Of a stretch of 64,000 nt of DNA, positions 46,640 to 59,022 are shown piece by piece. The translations under genes were made by a program, and so were the position numbers. The stretch covers positions 375,501 through 439,500 of the forward strand of contig CASBWL010000051.1 of assembly GCA_949130495.1 (NCBI GenBank), written 5' to 3'. The notes below the pieces were generated by a model. That model searched no databases. It was given only the letters and a program-made list of their open reading frames with translations, and was not told the origin of the DNA. Each line of letters begins with the position of its first letter. The first letter of the stretch is position 1. This DNA is from Sambucus nigra. Taxonomy: Eukaryota > Streptophyta > Magnoliopsida > Dipsacales > Adoxaceae.

Positions 46640-46965
46640 TGTTAATGTATAATAACTCTCATTTATAATGGTAATGGGTCTAACTCGAAGCTTCAATTAC
46701 ACATAGTTTCACACGGAGGGGGATTGTGTGGATCTTTGGACAAAAAAATATTTTGAGATGACTTTTTTTAAAGTCCTTGAAATGTTAAAAAAAAAAGCAT
46801 TTTTTGGAAATTTTTTAAAGGTTCTTGAGACGTCAATCTTAGTTTTGCTTTCATTGATTACATGTAAGCTTGCACTAAAGTGAAGAACGTTGTTTATAGT
46901 TTGAATTGAGTTCTTAATTTGTTATGAAAGAGATGTAATATTCCATCCGAATAAAATGCTTTTTT
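46640..46965. repeat. Repeat family B/C, copy 1
   Basis: Part B (cttcaattacacatagtttcac ... gtggatctttgg ... attttgag) is followed by part C (gttgtttatagttt, gttcttaatttgttatg, aatattcc). The same order of parts is seen at 47310-48150. Confidence 0.6.
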
Positions 46966-47309
46966 ATGGGGTTTTCACTATGTTCTTGGTTATCTTACGT
47001 CGTTGTACTTTTTCCATTGTCTTTTACATCACATATTATTATAGTCCTCTCCAAAAGAGAACCTTGGTTCCATGATAACATTTTGAATTTTGAATTTCTA
47101 CATTTTAATTTGAAATGTATAAAACAGTATAGTGGCACGAGTTTGGACTATTGTTAGTGCGACATCACACTTGTATTGGCTCTTATTTGAACTCCTTTAT
47201 TGGCGGGTCTGACTTCTTGGCTTGTCCCACTCATATTGACTCGTATTTAGACTCCATCAATGGAGGGTCCACATACGATCCAATGTGAGTGCCCATGTCA
47301 ATATGTCAC

Positions 47310-47607
47310 CCCAAATGTATCAATTTAAGGCGTCAATGTAGAATGACTATTGGTCTTGGTTCCCACTCGAATCTTCAATTACACCTGGTTTCACATGGTT
47401 TTTCTCACGGACTAATTCATTGCAAGAGTAGTATGCGGAACTTTAGGTAAAAAATTATTTTGAGTTATATTTTTTCTAGACATCTAGAAACATTTAAAGA
47501 ATATATTTTTCCGATTTCTTTTCAAAAGTTATGTATGGGGATCCGTATGGAGGCTCTCGTATCAGGGCTTGCCCATCTGTCTGTCTCTCTCTCTCTCTCT
47601 CTCTTTT

Positions 47608-47648
<41 letters not shown>

Positions 47649-48150
47649 TTTCTTTGTTCCTCAATCTTAACACTTTTTTCTTATATTATACGCAGGATTC
47701 CAGTAGCTTCTATGGGTTCTTAATTTTTTTATGAAAAAGGTCCAGTATTCCATATATGTAAAATGATTTCTTAAGTGCTTACCACTTAAGAAAATGGGGT
47801 GATTATATTGCGAGTGTGGTGGTTAGGGAATGGTGGCTGGTGAATGTGGAGGTGCGGGGGAGAGGAGGGGGTTGTGTTTTATTTCTTTTAATATAAAAAA
47901 GAATTAAAAGCCAAAGTTCTAGTTTACCCATAAAATAGTCTTGTGCATTGTGCATTACAATTTTTAAGTTGATTTAACAATCAAAATTAGAAGAAGGGCC
48001 TCGTTAAATCAGCTTCCATAGTAGATGGGCTAAGTTGACATTTTCATAGTTAATGGGTCATTAAGGGAGAATCGTAATAGTTTAGAGGCCATATATTTAA
48101 TTTATTTTTTAATTAGCTTTTTTTTGTGCCCTTCTATCGGAAATCATAAT
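47310..48150. repeat. Repeat family B/C, copy 2 (with microsatellite)
   Basis: Part B at 47310-47560, a CT-AT microsatellite at 47579-47646, then part C at 47690-48150 ('gggttcttaat', 'aaaggtccagtattccatat', 'ttaagaaaat', 'atagtcttgtgcattgtgca'). Confidence 0.6.
47579..47646. repeat. Compound (CT)n-(AT)n microsatellite
   Basis: A CT run, then a short T-rich junction, then an AT run, inside the family B/C copy. Confidence 0.95.
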
Positions 48151-48189
48151 CATTCGGTTATATCATCAATCTTAATATTTCTTTCTTCG

Positions 48190-48590
48190 AATATATGCAA
48201 CCTGCCACTAGTTTCGAATAAAGTGTACAACATTGTTTATAGTTTTATTGGGTTCTTAATTTGTTATGTGAAAGGTCCAATATTCCATATTTGTAAAATT
48301 CTTTCTTAAGGGGTTCCCACTTTAGAAAATAGAATGGCTATAATGGAAATGCGATGGTTGTTGCCTAGATGTTGATTTAAAATAAATAAAAGCCGAGATT
48401 CTACTTTTCCAATAAAGTAGTCATGTGCATTGTACATAACCATTTTTTGTCAAATTTAGCTGTCGAAATTAATGAAAGAGCGTAGTTAAATCAATTTCCA
48501 TAGTCGAGGGGGCATTATCAAATAATCGTGATATCTTAGGGGACAAATGAGTTTTTTAATCTTTTTTTTTGTTGCTCCCTTCAACATAGA
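48190..48590. repeat. Repeat family C, copy 3
   Basis: Aligns with 47690-48130 over about 400 bases ('aaaggtccaatattccatat', 'gtagtcatgtgcattgtaca', 'aaatcaatttccatagtcga'). It is adjacent to and in the same orientation as the previous copy, so it forms a diverged tandem duplication. Confidence 0.65.
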
Positions 48591-49389
48591 ATGATAATCA
48601 GTCAGTATATCTTCCTACAATCTTATTAACAATTTTAACTTATTTTTTAAGTTGAAATTTTTAAAAACATGATAGGGATGATTGTTTTTTATAAGTGATA
48701 GGGATGATTGTTATGGAAATGTAATGCGTAAAATTTTCTTATATTGCAACTTCTATCAGACAACACATGAATTTAACTTTATAATTATATATTTGAGGAA
48801 AATAAATATCCATTCTATTAAGAATTATTAATATGATAGCCAAGAGAACGTGCCCGACTCAAATATTGTATATATGACATTTAAGGGAATGAAGTCAACA
48901 TGAAAGTGAGTACAAAATATTGAATTTCCACATTATAAAAACCAACGAAATTGTTGAAACTGATAGTTCATTATTAATTAGCTTTGCATTACTTGACTAT
49001 GTCTATTCTTGACCTGCTTTACCGTTGCATAAATAATTGGAAAGAGCTTGCCATGGACTCGAAAATGGCCCGACCTGTCAAACGAAATAATAAACACGTT
49101 TGGTTAGTGTAAAAAATAGTATAATAATCGAATAATGATATGAATAAACATCTTAAGTAGAGGAAGTGTCTATTTTTTTCTTTATTATTCGTTGTGGTTT
49201 TAGTTTAGATTAGATTTTTTTACATAACAATGCTACTATTTCGCGCTACAAAATTTTTACTTTCTTGGGAGGTTATACATGACATTTTCAGTTAAGAGAA
49301 TGTATGTAATTGACGTAAAATTTTATGTGTCGAGGTTGGTCATGTTAGCGTGATATATTTAATAAATAATCACGGTCTGTGGCACGCCA
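48591..49389. other. AT-rich spacer, nothing recognised
   Basis: No supported feature. Confidence 0.35.
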
Positions 49390-49560
49390 TTTGATAGGAT
49401 TAGGGAAGGTTAAAAATAAACCCTCAAGTTTGGTGCCAATTCTAATTCGAATTTAATATTTCAAATTTTCAATTAAACACCTAATATACAATTAGTCTTC
49501 AATAACCTTGTGGCTAACACCGAAATAATAAGAAATGTCTTACCGAGTTTTTACATTGTC
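49390..49560. repeat. Repeat family A, right-hand fragment
   Basis: Resembles 865-990 and 25650-25780: 'caattctaattcgaa', 'tttcaaattttcaatta', 'ttcaataaccttg(t)ggctaac' and 'aatgtcttacc' in order. More diverged than the other copies. Confidence 0.5.
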
Positions 49561-49759
49561 GCATTTCTTGCAAAACCTTCCCCATCATGCCAGTATTTTA
49601 TTCCATAAGGAAAAAATAATTAATACCATAATTCAAAGGTGGCACATTAATATTACTTATTAAAAATCATTATGTGTTTATCATCTTTATAGTACATGAT
49701 GATGCTGAAATCTAGCACCACTAGATAAGTGATGATGATCTCAAATTGTAAGTACCATG

Positions 49760-50600
49760 GCAGCCATAGATGTATAAGTGTGTAAGTGTGTAGATGGAGA
49801 TGAGTATAATAGGAATAAAACAATGATGTATAACGGTTCAGCCAATTAGGCCGACATTCACTGTGAGTGTGTGATCCACTAAGAATGGGCACTAATGGCC
49901 TTGGATACAATGCACATAAGCTCACTTTCTCTCTCCACTGTGTGTACAAGCAGAGTATTTTTCTAGGGTTACAATTATCGATCCTTTTGTAGGGTTGTAG
50001 GTGACGAGTATATATAGGTCATGGGGGTTTAGTGTACCCCCCAAGTATGCATGGTGCATGTAAATGAAGATCTAGCCAATCTCCTGTTGACACCTGTAGA
50101 TGCCAAATGATGACATAATATTCCCTCACGTGAGGGTGTGATTTTGTTATAACGATCTTCCACGTGACATGTGAGCCTGACGCGCACTGTTCCACGCGTC
50201 TCCCAAACCACGTGCTGTGATGATATCATCCTCGACCTATGATATGAGGATGAGGGTAAAGTTCCTTCAGGTAGTGGGTCTGGCCTAATTTAGGCCTCAT
50301 ACTGTTGTACCCTCATAGGGTCATCCGGGCCTGATGAGGGGTCGGCCCCTTAAAGGGTCGTTTGGGCCTGATGACGGGTCGGCCCCTTGAAGGGTCGTCT
50401 GGGCCTGTTGAAGGGTCAGCCCCTTGAAGGGTCATGAGACCATCTTGGGCTCGTCTTAGTGGAAGGCGCCCTCCTCCTGGCCGAGGTTATATATGGGTAT
50501 ATCAATCACCCCCCAGCCATTAGCCATAAATGTTGTTGAGATGGCTGAGGGATAGTGTTGTAGATGAGATGAGTGTATGACCAGTTAGGTGAGTGACACC
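49760..50600 (-). repeat. Probable LTR of a Tat-like gypsy element (ends not fixed)
   Basis: The plus strand shows 'ataacggttcagccaa', a 'gagtatatataggtcatggg' block about 180 bases later, then 'gacacctgtagatg' and a 'ccacgtgacatgtg' block. This is the same sequence of landmarks as in the Tat LTR at 30740-31294, so the LTR would be minus-oriented. The right half carries a GC-rich minisatellite. I could not fix TG/CA ends or a target duplication. Confidence 0.4.
50318..50441. repeat. 37-bp GC-rich tandem repeat, about 3.3 units
   Basis: Units start at 50318, 50355 and 50392, with a partial at 50429. The core is 'gggtcgtctgggcctgatga' followed by 'ggggtcggccccttgaa'. It is markedly GC-rich against an AT-rich background, and GGGCC/GGCCCC words within it can pair. 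Confidence 0.9.
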
Positions 50601-51140
50601 TGTCAAGCTGATTTGACACTTAGGCAGATGTCCATTGTTATTCCAGTTTCCTAGGCATGGTGGCTGCGCACTTTGCTTTGGACTTTATGCCCTAATGATG
50701 CCCATCTCGTGGGCTGTGCTCTGCCTTGGTTAATGGGCCCACTGAACAACTAGGTATTTAAGTAAATTTTTTGAAGTTATTTCCTTATTTTTCTTCTTCG
50801 CGCCCAAGCTCACTCTCTCTCTAAATTTTTCACAGCTCCATAGCCATAGCCATTTCTGCGTCAAGCCTCGTCGTCCCTTCTCAGGTAATCCTTCTGAGCT
50901 AGTGCCCTATTTACATTCCATTGCTTTTTAACATTTCGACTGCTTTATGTCTGTAGGACTAGATTTGTCTTTGGCTATTTCATAATTTTCCGGAGTTCTT
51001 CTCCGGTGGCTTGTTCTTGAGTGTTCTTGGTTAAAACCTTTATTTTCCTTAGTTTCAATCCAAAAGTCCAACTTAGTCAATTGCCAGCTTGTTTGTAGTT
51101 AGGTTAGCCAAATTCTTTTAAGTGTAGGGTCCTCCTCTTA

Positions 51141-53210
51141 ATGCTTAGGAGGCTTTACGATTTAGTTGAGGAGTTCCCCTCCCTAAGAGATAAGTTCTTC
51201 GTAGAGATCAGACGGGTAGAGGAAGAGGAGGAGAGAAGACGAGGGGTCGACCCTAATTGGGTACGACCCATTTTTCCCATTTCGTTAGCCACAATATTAC
51301 CATCTGAGTTTTGTGGGTCGTCCTGTCGTCCAGCCGAGAGTTATTAAGGAGAGATGGACGAGAGAGCGTCGTCACCAACTGGCGCTGGGCCTTCTGGGAG
51401 GAGATAGGCGTCTGATCTTAGCCCAGGCCGAGGGGGTGGTCCCTTTCGAGGCTGTTCCTGTGACCACTTTATCCCCTGATGCCTTCCAGATGTTTTTTCT
51501 TCATGGACCTCTGACAGGTGATGAGGCCGAGGGTGAGGGGACTAAGGATGATGGTTAGGACTCCGACGTTGACCAAGTTGACACCTCCCACGCCTCGGCT
51601 TATTTTTCTTCCACCAGGGATCGTGACCTACTGTTGTGGAGGCATACATTTGGTGTGCCCCCCAACAAAAGTATGAGGGTCCCCTCTGAGTCTGAGAAAG
51701 TCTTCGAGGGTGACGAGGGTGAGATCGTTGTGTATGAACATATATTAAAGGTCGGCGTTAGGTTTCTTCTGCACCCTACCGTTGTCAATATATTGTCAGC
51801 CCTCGGCGTTTCCCCTTCTCAACTTCCTCCCAACTCCTGTAGGACTATCCTCAACTACGTCTCCTTGTGGAAGAGTGCCTTCACCGACGAGCCTTCAGCC
51901 GATGTATATTTGGCTTGTTATAACATCCCCTCCTCATCCAAACAGCCTGGGTAATATTATCTGGGGGCGAGGAGGTCTGATAAAAAAACTTCTCCATGTG
52001 GCATAAACCTCCAACCACGACTGGAAGAAGAGATTTTTCTTCATCTCTGGAGAATGGGAATATTCTGCCGAGGCTCAACCTTTGGACGACGGTCTGAGGG
52101 TTCAAAGGAGATGGTCTAACCCCTCAATGAAGGCTAGGTTAGACCCCATACTTAGTCTGGATGAGATGGACATAGTCGAGTATCTAATAGAACGAGGGAG
52201 AGGGGGTGGACTTGTAAAGTTTAAAGATCTTATGACCCCTCGGTTCCTCAAAGTAGTTGGTCTGAGGGTCGGCCCCTTGACAGAGCTATGTGAGTTACTA
52301 TTATTTTTTGCTCAACCTTTACTTTTTTCCAAGTGTTCCATATTTGCCTCTGCATTTTTCTGAGGTGTCATCTTCTTTTCAGGTCGTCCTGCAGGTATTT
52401 CTGACCATCTATGGGAAATGAATTCCCCAAGCTTGTTGTCTGGTCTCGGCAAGAAGAAAGGCAAAGAGCCTCAACAGGCTTCGAGTAAATCAAAGGCCGT
52501 GGGGCCGACGCATGTTGAGCCGACCCCCGATTGTCATAAAAGGAAAGAGCCGAAAGTCCCTGTTGACCCTCGGCCGAATTCCAGGACGAGGGAAAGGATG
52601 GATCCGTCTGAGGGGGATGGTTCCTCTTCCAGTATGGGGGCCTATTGGTCTCAGAATTTAGCATTCCTGAAGGCTGAACCATCTTCTCTCATTGCTAACT
52701 TGAGGGTGGCCAAGGCCTCGATGTTTTTCGCTCCCTCGGTCGCGGACTATGATTTCTTGCCAAAGATTCCCCCGCCCAAGATTTGTGATTATGGTCTGCA
52801 CACACTGTCTCAGGTATTTGTTTTTACTTTATCTCCTTAATTGAATTTTTCACCAACTATTTCCTCGGCCTCTTAACAAGTGTCTTTTTTTGTGCACTCT
52901 GTCTGTGCCTTTACATCGGCCACTAAGTGGATGGATGAAAACCAATAAAGATTTCATGAAGCCGAGGGGTCCATTCAGCACGAGGTTGATCTGCAGACAG
53001 AGCATGAGACTGCAAGGGCTGAACTGGAGAGTGCCAGGACTGAACATGCCAGGGTCTTGGATGAGCTGACGAAGCAGCACGATGCTGATCTGAAGACTAG
53101 GGATGGTCTGTTTAAGATAAAGGAAGAGGCTCGGATTGCTCAATTCAAGAGTGATCTAGCCGAGCCTATGAAGAAGGTAGAGGCCGATGCCGTTTTAGGA
53201 CTATAAACTT
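51141..53210 (+). pseudogene. Putative plant-transposon (gypsy-type) accessory protein gene, broken
   Basis: Discontinuous plus-strand frames carry a domain I recognise from many plant genomes as the putative gypsy-type transposon domain (Transposase_28-like). Key parts are VRFLLHPTVVNILSALGVSPSQLPPNS (51750-51840) and, after a frameshift near 51945, NHDWKKRFFFISGEWEY (52015-52065). Then come LDEMDIVEYLIERG, a likely intron (about 52291-52382, gtgagt...ttcag), a basic Ser/Pro-rich linker, and a charged coiled-coil-like C-terminus (about 52970-53200: DLQTEHETARAELESARTEHARVLDEL). In-frame stops lie at 51556 and beyond 53200. The biochemical function of this family is not known to me. The neighbouring LTR appears to face the other way, which fits the antisense accessory gene of Grande/Retand-type Tat elements. 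A host gene captured from such an element is the alternative. Confidence 0.6.
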
Positions 53211-53994
53211 TCTGACGAGTTTCAAGGCTTTGGTCTTGATTATTTGGTGAGGGGAATTAGGACGACCTGTCGGTAGGTAGTCCTAAAGTTCGCTGATGCA
53301 GTGTCGTCTGTCCGCCCCTCTATTGAAGCAGTTCAATTGGACGATCCCATCATTGCTGAAGCCTTAGCTCAAGTGGAGTCTCATCATGTAGAAGGCATAG
53401 GCACGTCTGAGGCTCGTCTTGTCCTAGTCATATAGGAATCTCCCATAGATATTGAGGCCTTACCCTCTGAAGTTAATCAATAGGGTGGCTATTTGTAGCC
53501 AATACCCTCTTTATGTATCTCATTTTTGTACTCTATTTTTATTGAACAAGCATAAACATTTTGTAATATAATGCCTCTTTCTGTCTTCTATAATTGACTC
53601 TTGTATGATTTTCCTTGTGAGGTTTTTAAATTAACTCACTAACCCCTCCCTCATCTTTCTTGAGAGTAAATGAGGGGTCATCCCCACCATTTGCCCTCAG
53701 TATGCAGTTGGTTGCCACGAGGTGCTGGTGTAGCTAGTGGGCTACCACGAGAATCTAAATTAGGCATGGGGTTGCCACGAACATCTGGTGGAAGCAGGGT
53801 AAGAACAGCTGTTACTGGTGTATTTGACAGAGGAGTGGGAGCGTAAGTGGAGGCTTAGAAGGTGTACGTGTAAGTTGTTGGGATACTGTGCATGGGGCTG
53901 TTAAGGGAAAGGAATGATCAAGTAAATGCTGTATTTTTAATCTAGTAAATATGGTTCTCCAAGGAGGGGAAGTAGGTTGGACTGGAGGAGAGGC
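53211..53994. other. 3' part of the transposon remnant and flank
   Basis: Continues the GC-richer composition of the accessory gene to about 53500 with many stops. After that, three 'ttgccacga'/'ctaccacga' words recur near 53710-53785, a short imperfect repeat. No pol sequence was found. Confidence 0.35.
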
Positions 53995-54090
53995 ACTAAA
54001 AGAAAAAAAAAATCATTTATGTCAGTTTGAAAATTGACGTTAAGTCAGACAAATGTAAAATGACGTAAATGATATTTTGTAAAATATATT
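53995..54090 (+). mobile_element. Possible CACTA (En/Spm) element terminus
   Basis: CACTAAAAGAAAAA begins at 53995 and is followed by short direct and inverted words around tgacgt (tatgtcag, ttgacgtt, atgacgtaaat), the usual style of CACTA terminal and subterminal repeats. I could not find the opposite terminus or a transposase, so this may be a fragment or coincidence. Confidence 0.35.
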
Positions 54091-57000
54091 TATGGCACTT
54101 TAGGATTTTTATCTCAATTTCGAGTAAAATTAGAATAAAAAATAAACAATTTATGATATCTTTATATACAGTTAACATATTTGAAGTCTTTAGTAATGCT
54201 AAAACTTTAGTTAAAACTGAGATAATTGGAAAAAAAGTGGGTCATTCTTTTTTCATTCCCGCCTCTTTCGTCGAAATGATTCATACTCCAAACCAATTTT
54301 ACTCTCTCTCATTCACCACAAAACAACTTTTACAACTCTCTCTCATATTCTCCACAAAACAACTCTCATCTTAAACAATCTTGGCACCTGACATTTGCAA
54401 GTACAATCAATTTATCATTTAGATTAGTTTTTCGGCTTTGATTTCTGCCATATATTTTTCTAGGGTTTCCAAAGAAATCAAAGTTTCACTGACTACAGTC
54501 TTATTTCTAGCGTTTTTTTAGAAATTGGACCCAAATTTGTACTAATTTACTCCAACAGTTTCATCTTTGTTGCAGATAGAGCTCAATCGTCTCAACTCGT
54601 AACTCTATTCGTTTTCTAGTCCGTAGTTGTGTATTACTTTGATTTCTTATTGATGTGTGTGTTTTTGGCTTTTTAAAATGGGGTTTATGTTGCATTTTGT
54701 GTTTCTCAAGTTTGTTTGAATTTTTTCAATGTTGCAGAATGTGGCTTCATCTTATTGCTCTTTCCTTATAAGCTTTAGGAGGTAGTGGTTTTATTGGTAC
54801 AATTTAGTTTCATAATTTCATTTCAGTATACAAATTTATTTTTTCTTTTTTTATAAATTTTGATCGTTGATTTGACTAAAATTTGGATCTTATAGTTCAA
54901 TAAAGTTAACTACGGTATTTTTGTAAAGTTTTAGTGTGTGCTCTTATGTTTATGTTAGCTGGAACTGTTCTATTCTGATTCAGTTACGGTTTTGTCATTT
55001 ATCTAATCCATTTTTCCTCTCTACCTTGAAAATTTGTGTTTTCCAGGGACAAGATGTCCATCAAACTCAACTCCTCACTTATACTTCGGTATGCCCATAC
55101 CAACAACACTTAGTTTAGCCTCCATCGGTTAGTAGTAAGTTTTTAATTATTAATTTTTTTTTCCATGTCACGTGTTTGATAGCATATGCCAAAGATATCA
55201 GTTTTTATGTTCTATGGTTATTAGGAAGTTTTTAGTTATATCTTCCACTTAAAATAAGCCTTGCTATATTTAGCTATTAAATAATTTTAGACCTAAGTTT
55301 TTTTTCTTCTTGAAAAATGAATCTCTCAAAATCTCTTAGTCTCATTTTTACGTTTGGGATATTGCAGTTCTTATTTTTATGGTGCAATTAATTTGGTTTC
55401 TAAGTTTTGCGGACACGCACACATGTAGCGTACATACATTCTTACTAGCTTATGAATATATTGAAAGGGAATTTGGAGTGTTGATAATCCTTGAAATACA
55501 AAGTGTTCTCTTGGCTATCTATATTATGTGATATTTTTATGAGAAGGTGATACGTTTTGAAGGCAATGTGGTTCCTTAGGTCAATCACCGTGCCATAAAA
55601 GGGATCTTGGTGTTGGAAATAGAGGCGATGATACATATGATAAATCAAACATGATCTGTAATATTGTTCTTATTCATTAATAACATTTACGTCCAGTTAG
55701 TGTTCTTCTAAGATAACTGTAATTAAACTTCATGTGTCTCTATTTTCAAGAATGGATTCAATTGGACTTGAGCATAAATTTATCTGTACAATTTATTTAT
55801 GTATTTTTATTACTAAACATATTTTACACTTGATTTTTTAAAATTTTGTTTTTTTACATTTATCAAAGGGATCTCTGTTGATTATTAGTAATCCTAGCAT
55901 TACTCTTGAGAGTTTGAGGGTACAGACATCCCATTGACTGTCCTTTCATGTCTTTGGATTTATAAGTGGAAAGATCTTAAGTGACTATTAAGAATGTTAT
56001 TTTGATTGTGTAATTTTAAGACGTTTTGCATTTTACCATGACCGTAAAAGAGTCTAGTTTAAAATTCTAGGTGTTTTATATTATGAAGAGTTAAACTTAA
56101 TAACTGAATCACCAAGTTAAATATAATATTTTTTTCTTTTCGTTTTTCTTCTTTTGAAAGGAAGTATTGGATTTAAAATCTAGAGAGTAATTGTGAGCCA
56201 TACACTGCTCCAATTTGATGACCTCATATTTATTCCACGGATTTTGTATTACTGCTAAGTATTCCATTTCACTTTAGAGTGTTAGAATAGTACAATATTG
56301 ATATGCAGTTTTTGATTACAGACAAATTTGAGGAAGCTTTTGAAGAGTTGATCATTTCATTATTCTCGAGGGGGGGGGGGGGGGGAGGGGGAATGAGATT
56401 CAGTCAAGCAATGTATGGTAATTCGAAAAGGAAACTATAATCCCTATGTTAAAACATGAAGATGGGTTATCAAATTTACGTATATCTTATTATTATTCCC
56501 AGATATTGTTTAAGGATCAATGGAGATTTATGTATCTTTAATGACGGGGTTTGAGGAGGGTGATGGTACAACAAAAGGCACCAACGCATATGAAAATTGA
56601 AGGGAAAGAAGAAAGAATGAGAACAAGTCACATGGTGATTTCAGAATGGAATTTTGACAGAGTCAAAGTGCATAGTTTAATTCGAGTGTAAACTAGTTAC
56701 CATCACCATTGGCCTGGTGCAAAGTGTATCTCCTAAAATGAGTATTTATAGGAAACGAAGCAATGAAACCATCCCAAAAGGAGAAGAGAAGGTACTGTGG
56801 CAGAAACTTTAAGGCTTCAACACGATTTCAGTCTGTTGAGAATTTTTATGGAGGAAAGAAAGGTTTGTTAAACATAATCTGATAAATGATTTTAATTAGT
56901 TATTATAACACTGACCTACAATGTGATGTTTTTTTGGTCTTGGTGAAAAAAAAACCCATGGCTTTTTATGTGAAATCGTGAACGAAATCTAGTTTCAGAC

Positions 57001-57389
57001 CGTTGTTCTTCTTTGCATATGTTCTCATTTTGGTATTTTATTGTCACTTGTATTTGTTAAGGATGCTCTAATGTAAGAGTGACAATGATAATTGGGATAG
57101 TTAAGGTTTTCTCTATAATTTTATTATATGTATAACTCGATGGTTTTATGTTTATTGCCACAAGTGGTACAAGTAGAAAAATGAAGCAACTTGATCTCAA
57201 AAGAATATGGTGTGTTGAATTCTCTGTTTGTAGGTACATATTCATAGAGGCATTTGAGAAAATAGATCACTTAATTTATTCATATTCTTATCAAATGAGT
57301 CACATCAATGTTGAATTAATTTACTGAATACACACAAATCGATGGATGACCCAATAATACAAACAGAGACTTGGATATTTCAGCTTTAA
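54091..57389. other. AT-rich spacer, no gene recognised
   Basis: Splice-site-like words (gttgcag, ttccagg) occur at 54570-55050 but no coding exons could be linked. A 16-base G run lies at 56370-56385. Could hold introns, untranslated sequence or transposon interior; I cannot support any of these. Confidence 0.35.
56370..56391. repeat. Poly(G) tract
   Basis: Sixteen G, one A, five G on the plus strand. A likely slippage site with G-quadruplex potential. Confidence 0.9.
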
Positions 57390-57675
57390 ATAGTTTGGAA
57401 TAAAGTGAATAACATTGTTTATAGTTTGTATTGGGTTCTTAATTTGTTAGGAAAAAGGTGCAATATTCCCTTTACTCATGGTTTGACTTGGATTTTCACA
57501 TGGACTAATTCATTATATAAGGACTATGCGGATCTTTGGTTTAAAAATTATTTTGAGTCATACTTATTTTTTAAAGTTCTTGAAACCATTAATGTTAAAA
57601 AATACATTTTTTTTATTTCTTTTAAAAAATTACATATGGGGATCCATATGGGGGTGCAAAGAAATGTTAGAAAAC
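57390..57675. repeat. Repeat family B/C, copy 4
   Basis: Part C (aacattgtttatagtttgta, gggttcttaatttgttag) comes first here, followed directly by part B (ttcacatggactaattcatt, tgcggatctttgg, atatggggatccatatgg). The words match 46870-46960, 47320-47560 and 48210-48290. Confidence 0.6.
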
Positions 57676-57842
57676 AATTGTTCCACAAGCCAGAAAATTA
57701 GGAAGATGAATGGGTCAATAAGAGTTAATATCGGGCAGTTTAAAATAATCTCTAACAAATTATTTCTGTTCCATTTGTAACAGTTAGTTTGTTTCCTTTT
57801 ATTTCTCCTTATTAGTTGTTATGCACGTTTGTATTTTTCCTT

Positions 57843-57847
57843 ATTAT
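57843..57847. repeat. Target-site duplication, left copy (attat)
   Basis: Matches 60798-60802 immediately after the solo LTR. Confidence 0.7.
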
Positions 57848-58430
57848 TGTAATACCCCGTATTTTTGTGATATTTATTTATGGGATTAATTGAATTAAAT
57901 GTGTATTAATTGGGAATTAATCCGGATAAAATACTAACGAGATGTGAGTTGGTATTTGATTATAATGTGTACATACGACGATATATGAATTTTGAAATTA
58001 TTAAATTTGTCGTGAGATTGATATACGGCAATTTGGGAAATTTTGTTGAGACGCGTGTGACAGTCGCGTCAGGAAAGTAATTATTTAATTAAAAAGTGAA
58101 TTTTATTTCTATTAATCGTATGGTCATTTCGAGTGCGTCAACGCGTCTAGAAAGGTCGAAATAGTCAGAAAACACTAGCGGGGGGTTTAGTTTGGGTCCC
58201 GGGGCATTTTTAGGACATACCGGCAACTTAAAAGGGTATTTTGGTAATTTTGGAATTTTGGGAATTAAAACCCATGAATATTAGAGTTTAATTTTGATTA
58301 ATAAATAAACCCACCAACCCATTATCAGCACTAAACAAAGTACTGGGCTATGGGAGAAGTTTAGAATAGAAGTTAAGGGTCCAAAAATAAACCCCCACCT
58401 CCATTGTCATCATCTTTAGAGAAGAACTTG

Positions 58431-58473
58431 TAGAGAGAGAGAGAAAAGAGAATTCTGCAGAGAGAGAGAGAGA
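58431..58473. repeat. GA-rich tract inside the solo LTR
   Basis: Two GA runs separated by 'aaagagaattctgc'. Confidence 0.85.
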
Positions 58474-58940
58474 ACAATTCAACCTTCAAGATTCAACATC
58501 AAATTCAGAGAAAGATTAGAGGCAAGTGATTTAATTACAATTGATTCAATGTTATGCTTTTCCATGTTTAGGGATATTATCGAATTTATCTTGGAAGAAT
58601 GATCTAGACCCATGAATTTGAAAATTAAAACTATGAACTATGTTAGGAATTGCATGTAGACATATTCTGGACGAATTATGAATTCAAAATATGACCCTTG
58701 ATGATCTAAAAAACGAATTTAAGAAGAGATTTATTAATGTTATTGAAAGAAATAGAAAACTAAGATTCTTGATGAAGTTTTGATCCAAACAAAGCCCTTG
58801 GTTGATGAATTATTGGTTTTAGAACGTTAACAATGTTGTAGGATGGTTGTATGATGATATTATAAAGTTATATTAGAGTTTCATGCTTTATAATGGAGTT
58901 GTGGGACGTTTTGAGGACTGCAAAAACGAAGGAGACTGGT

Positions 58941-59022
58941 GCGATCGATCGATCGACATTCATCAGTTGATCGATCGACCACCATTGATCGATCGAGGTT
59001 CAAGGTCGATCGATCGACCTTC
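58941..59022. repeat. GATCGATC palindrome cluster
   Basis: Four clusters of tandem GATC in about 80 bases, including a perfect 20-base palindrome (aaggtcgatcgatcgacctt, 59003-59022). Confidence 0.9.

Noticed and set aside
54400..55140. Possible spliced host gene (several cag and gt junction-like words)
   Set aside because: No coding exons could be linked and the predicted peptides have no conserved look; a CACTA interior or chance is as likely.
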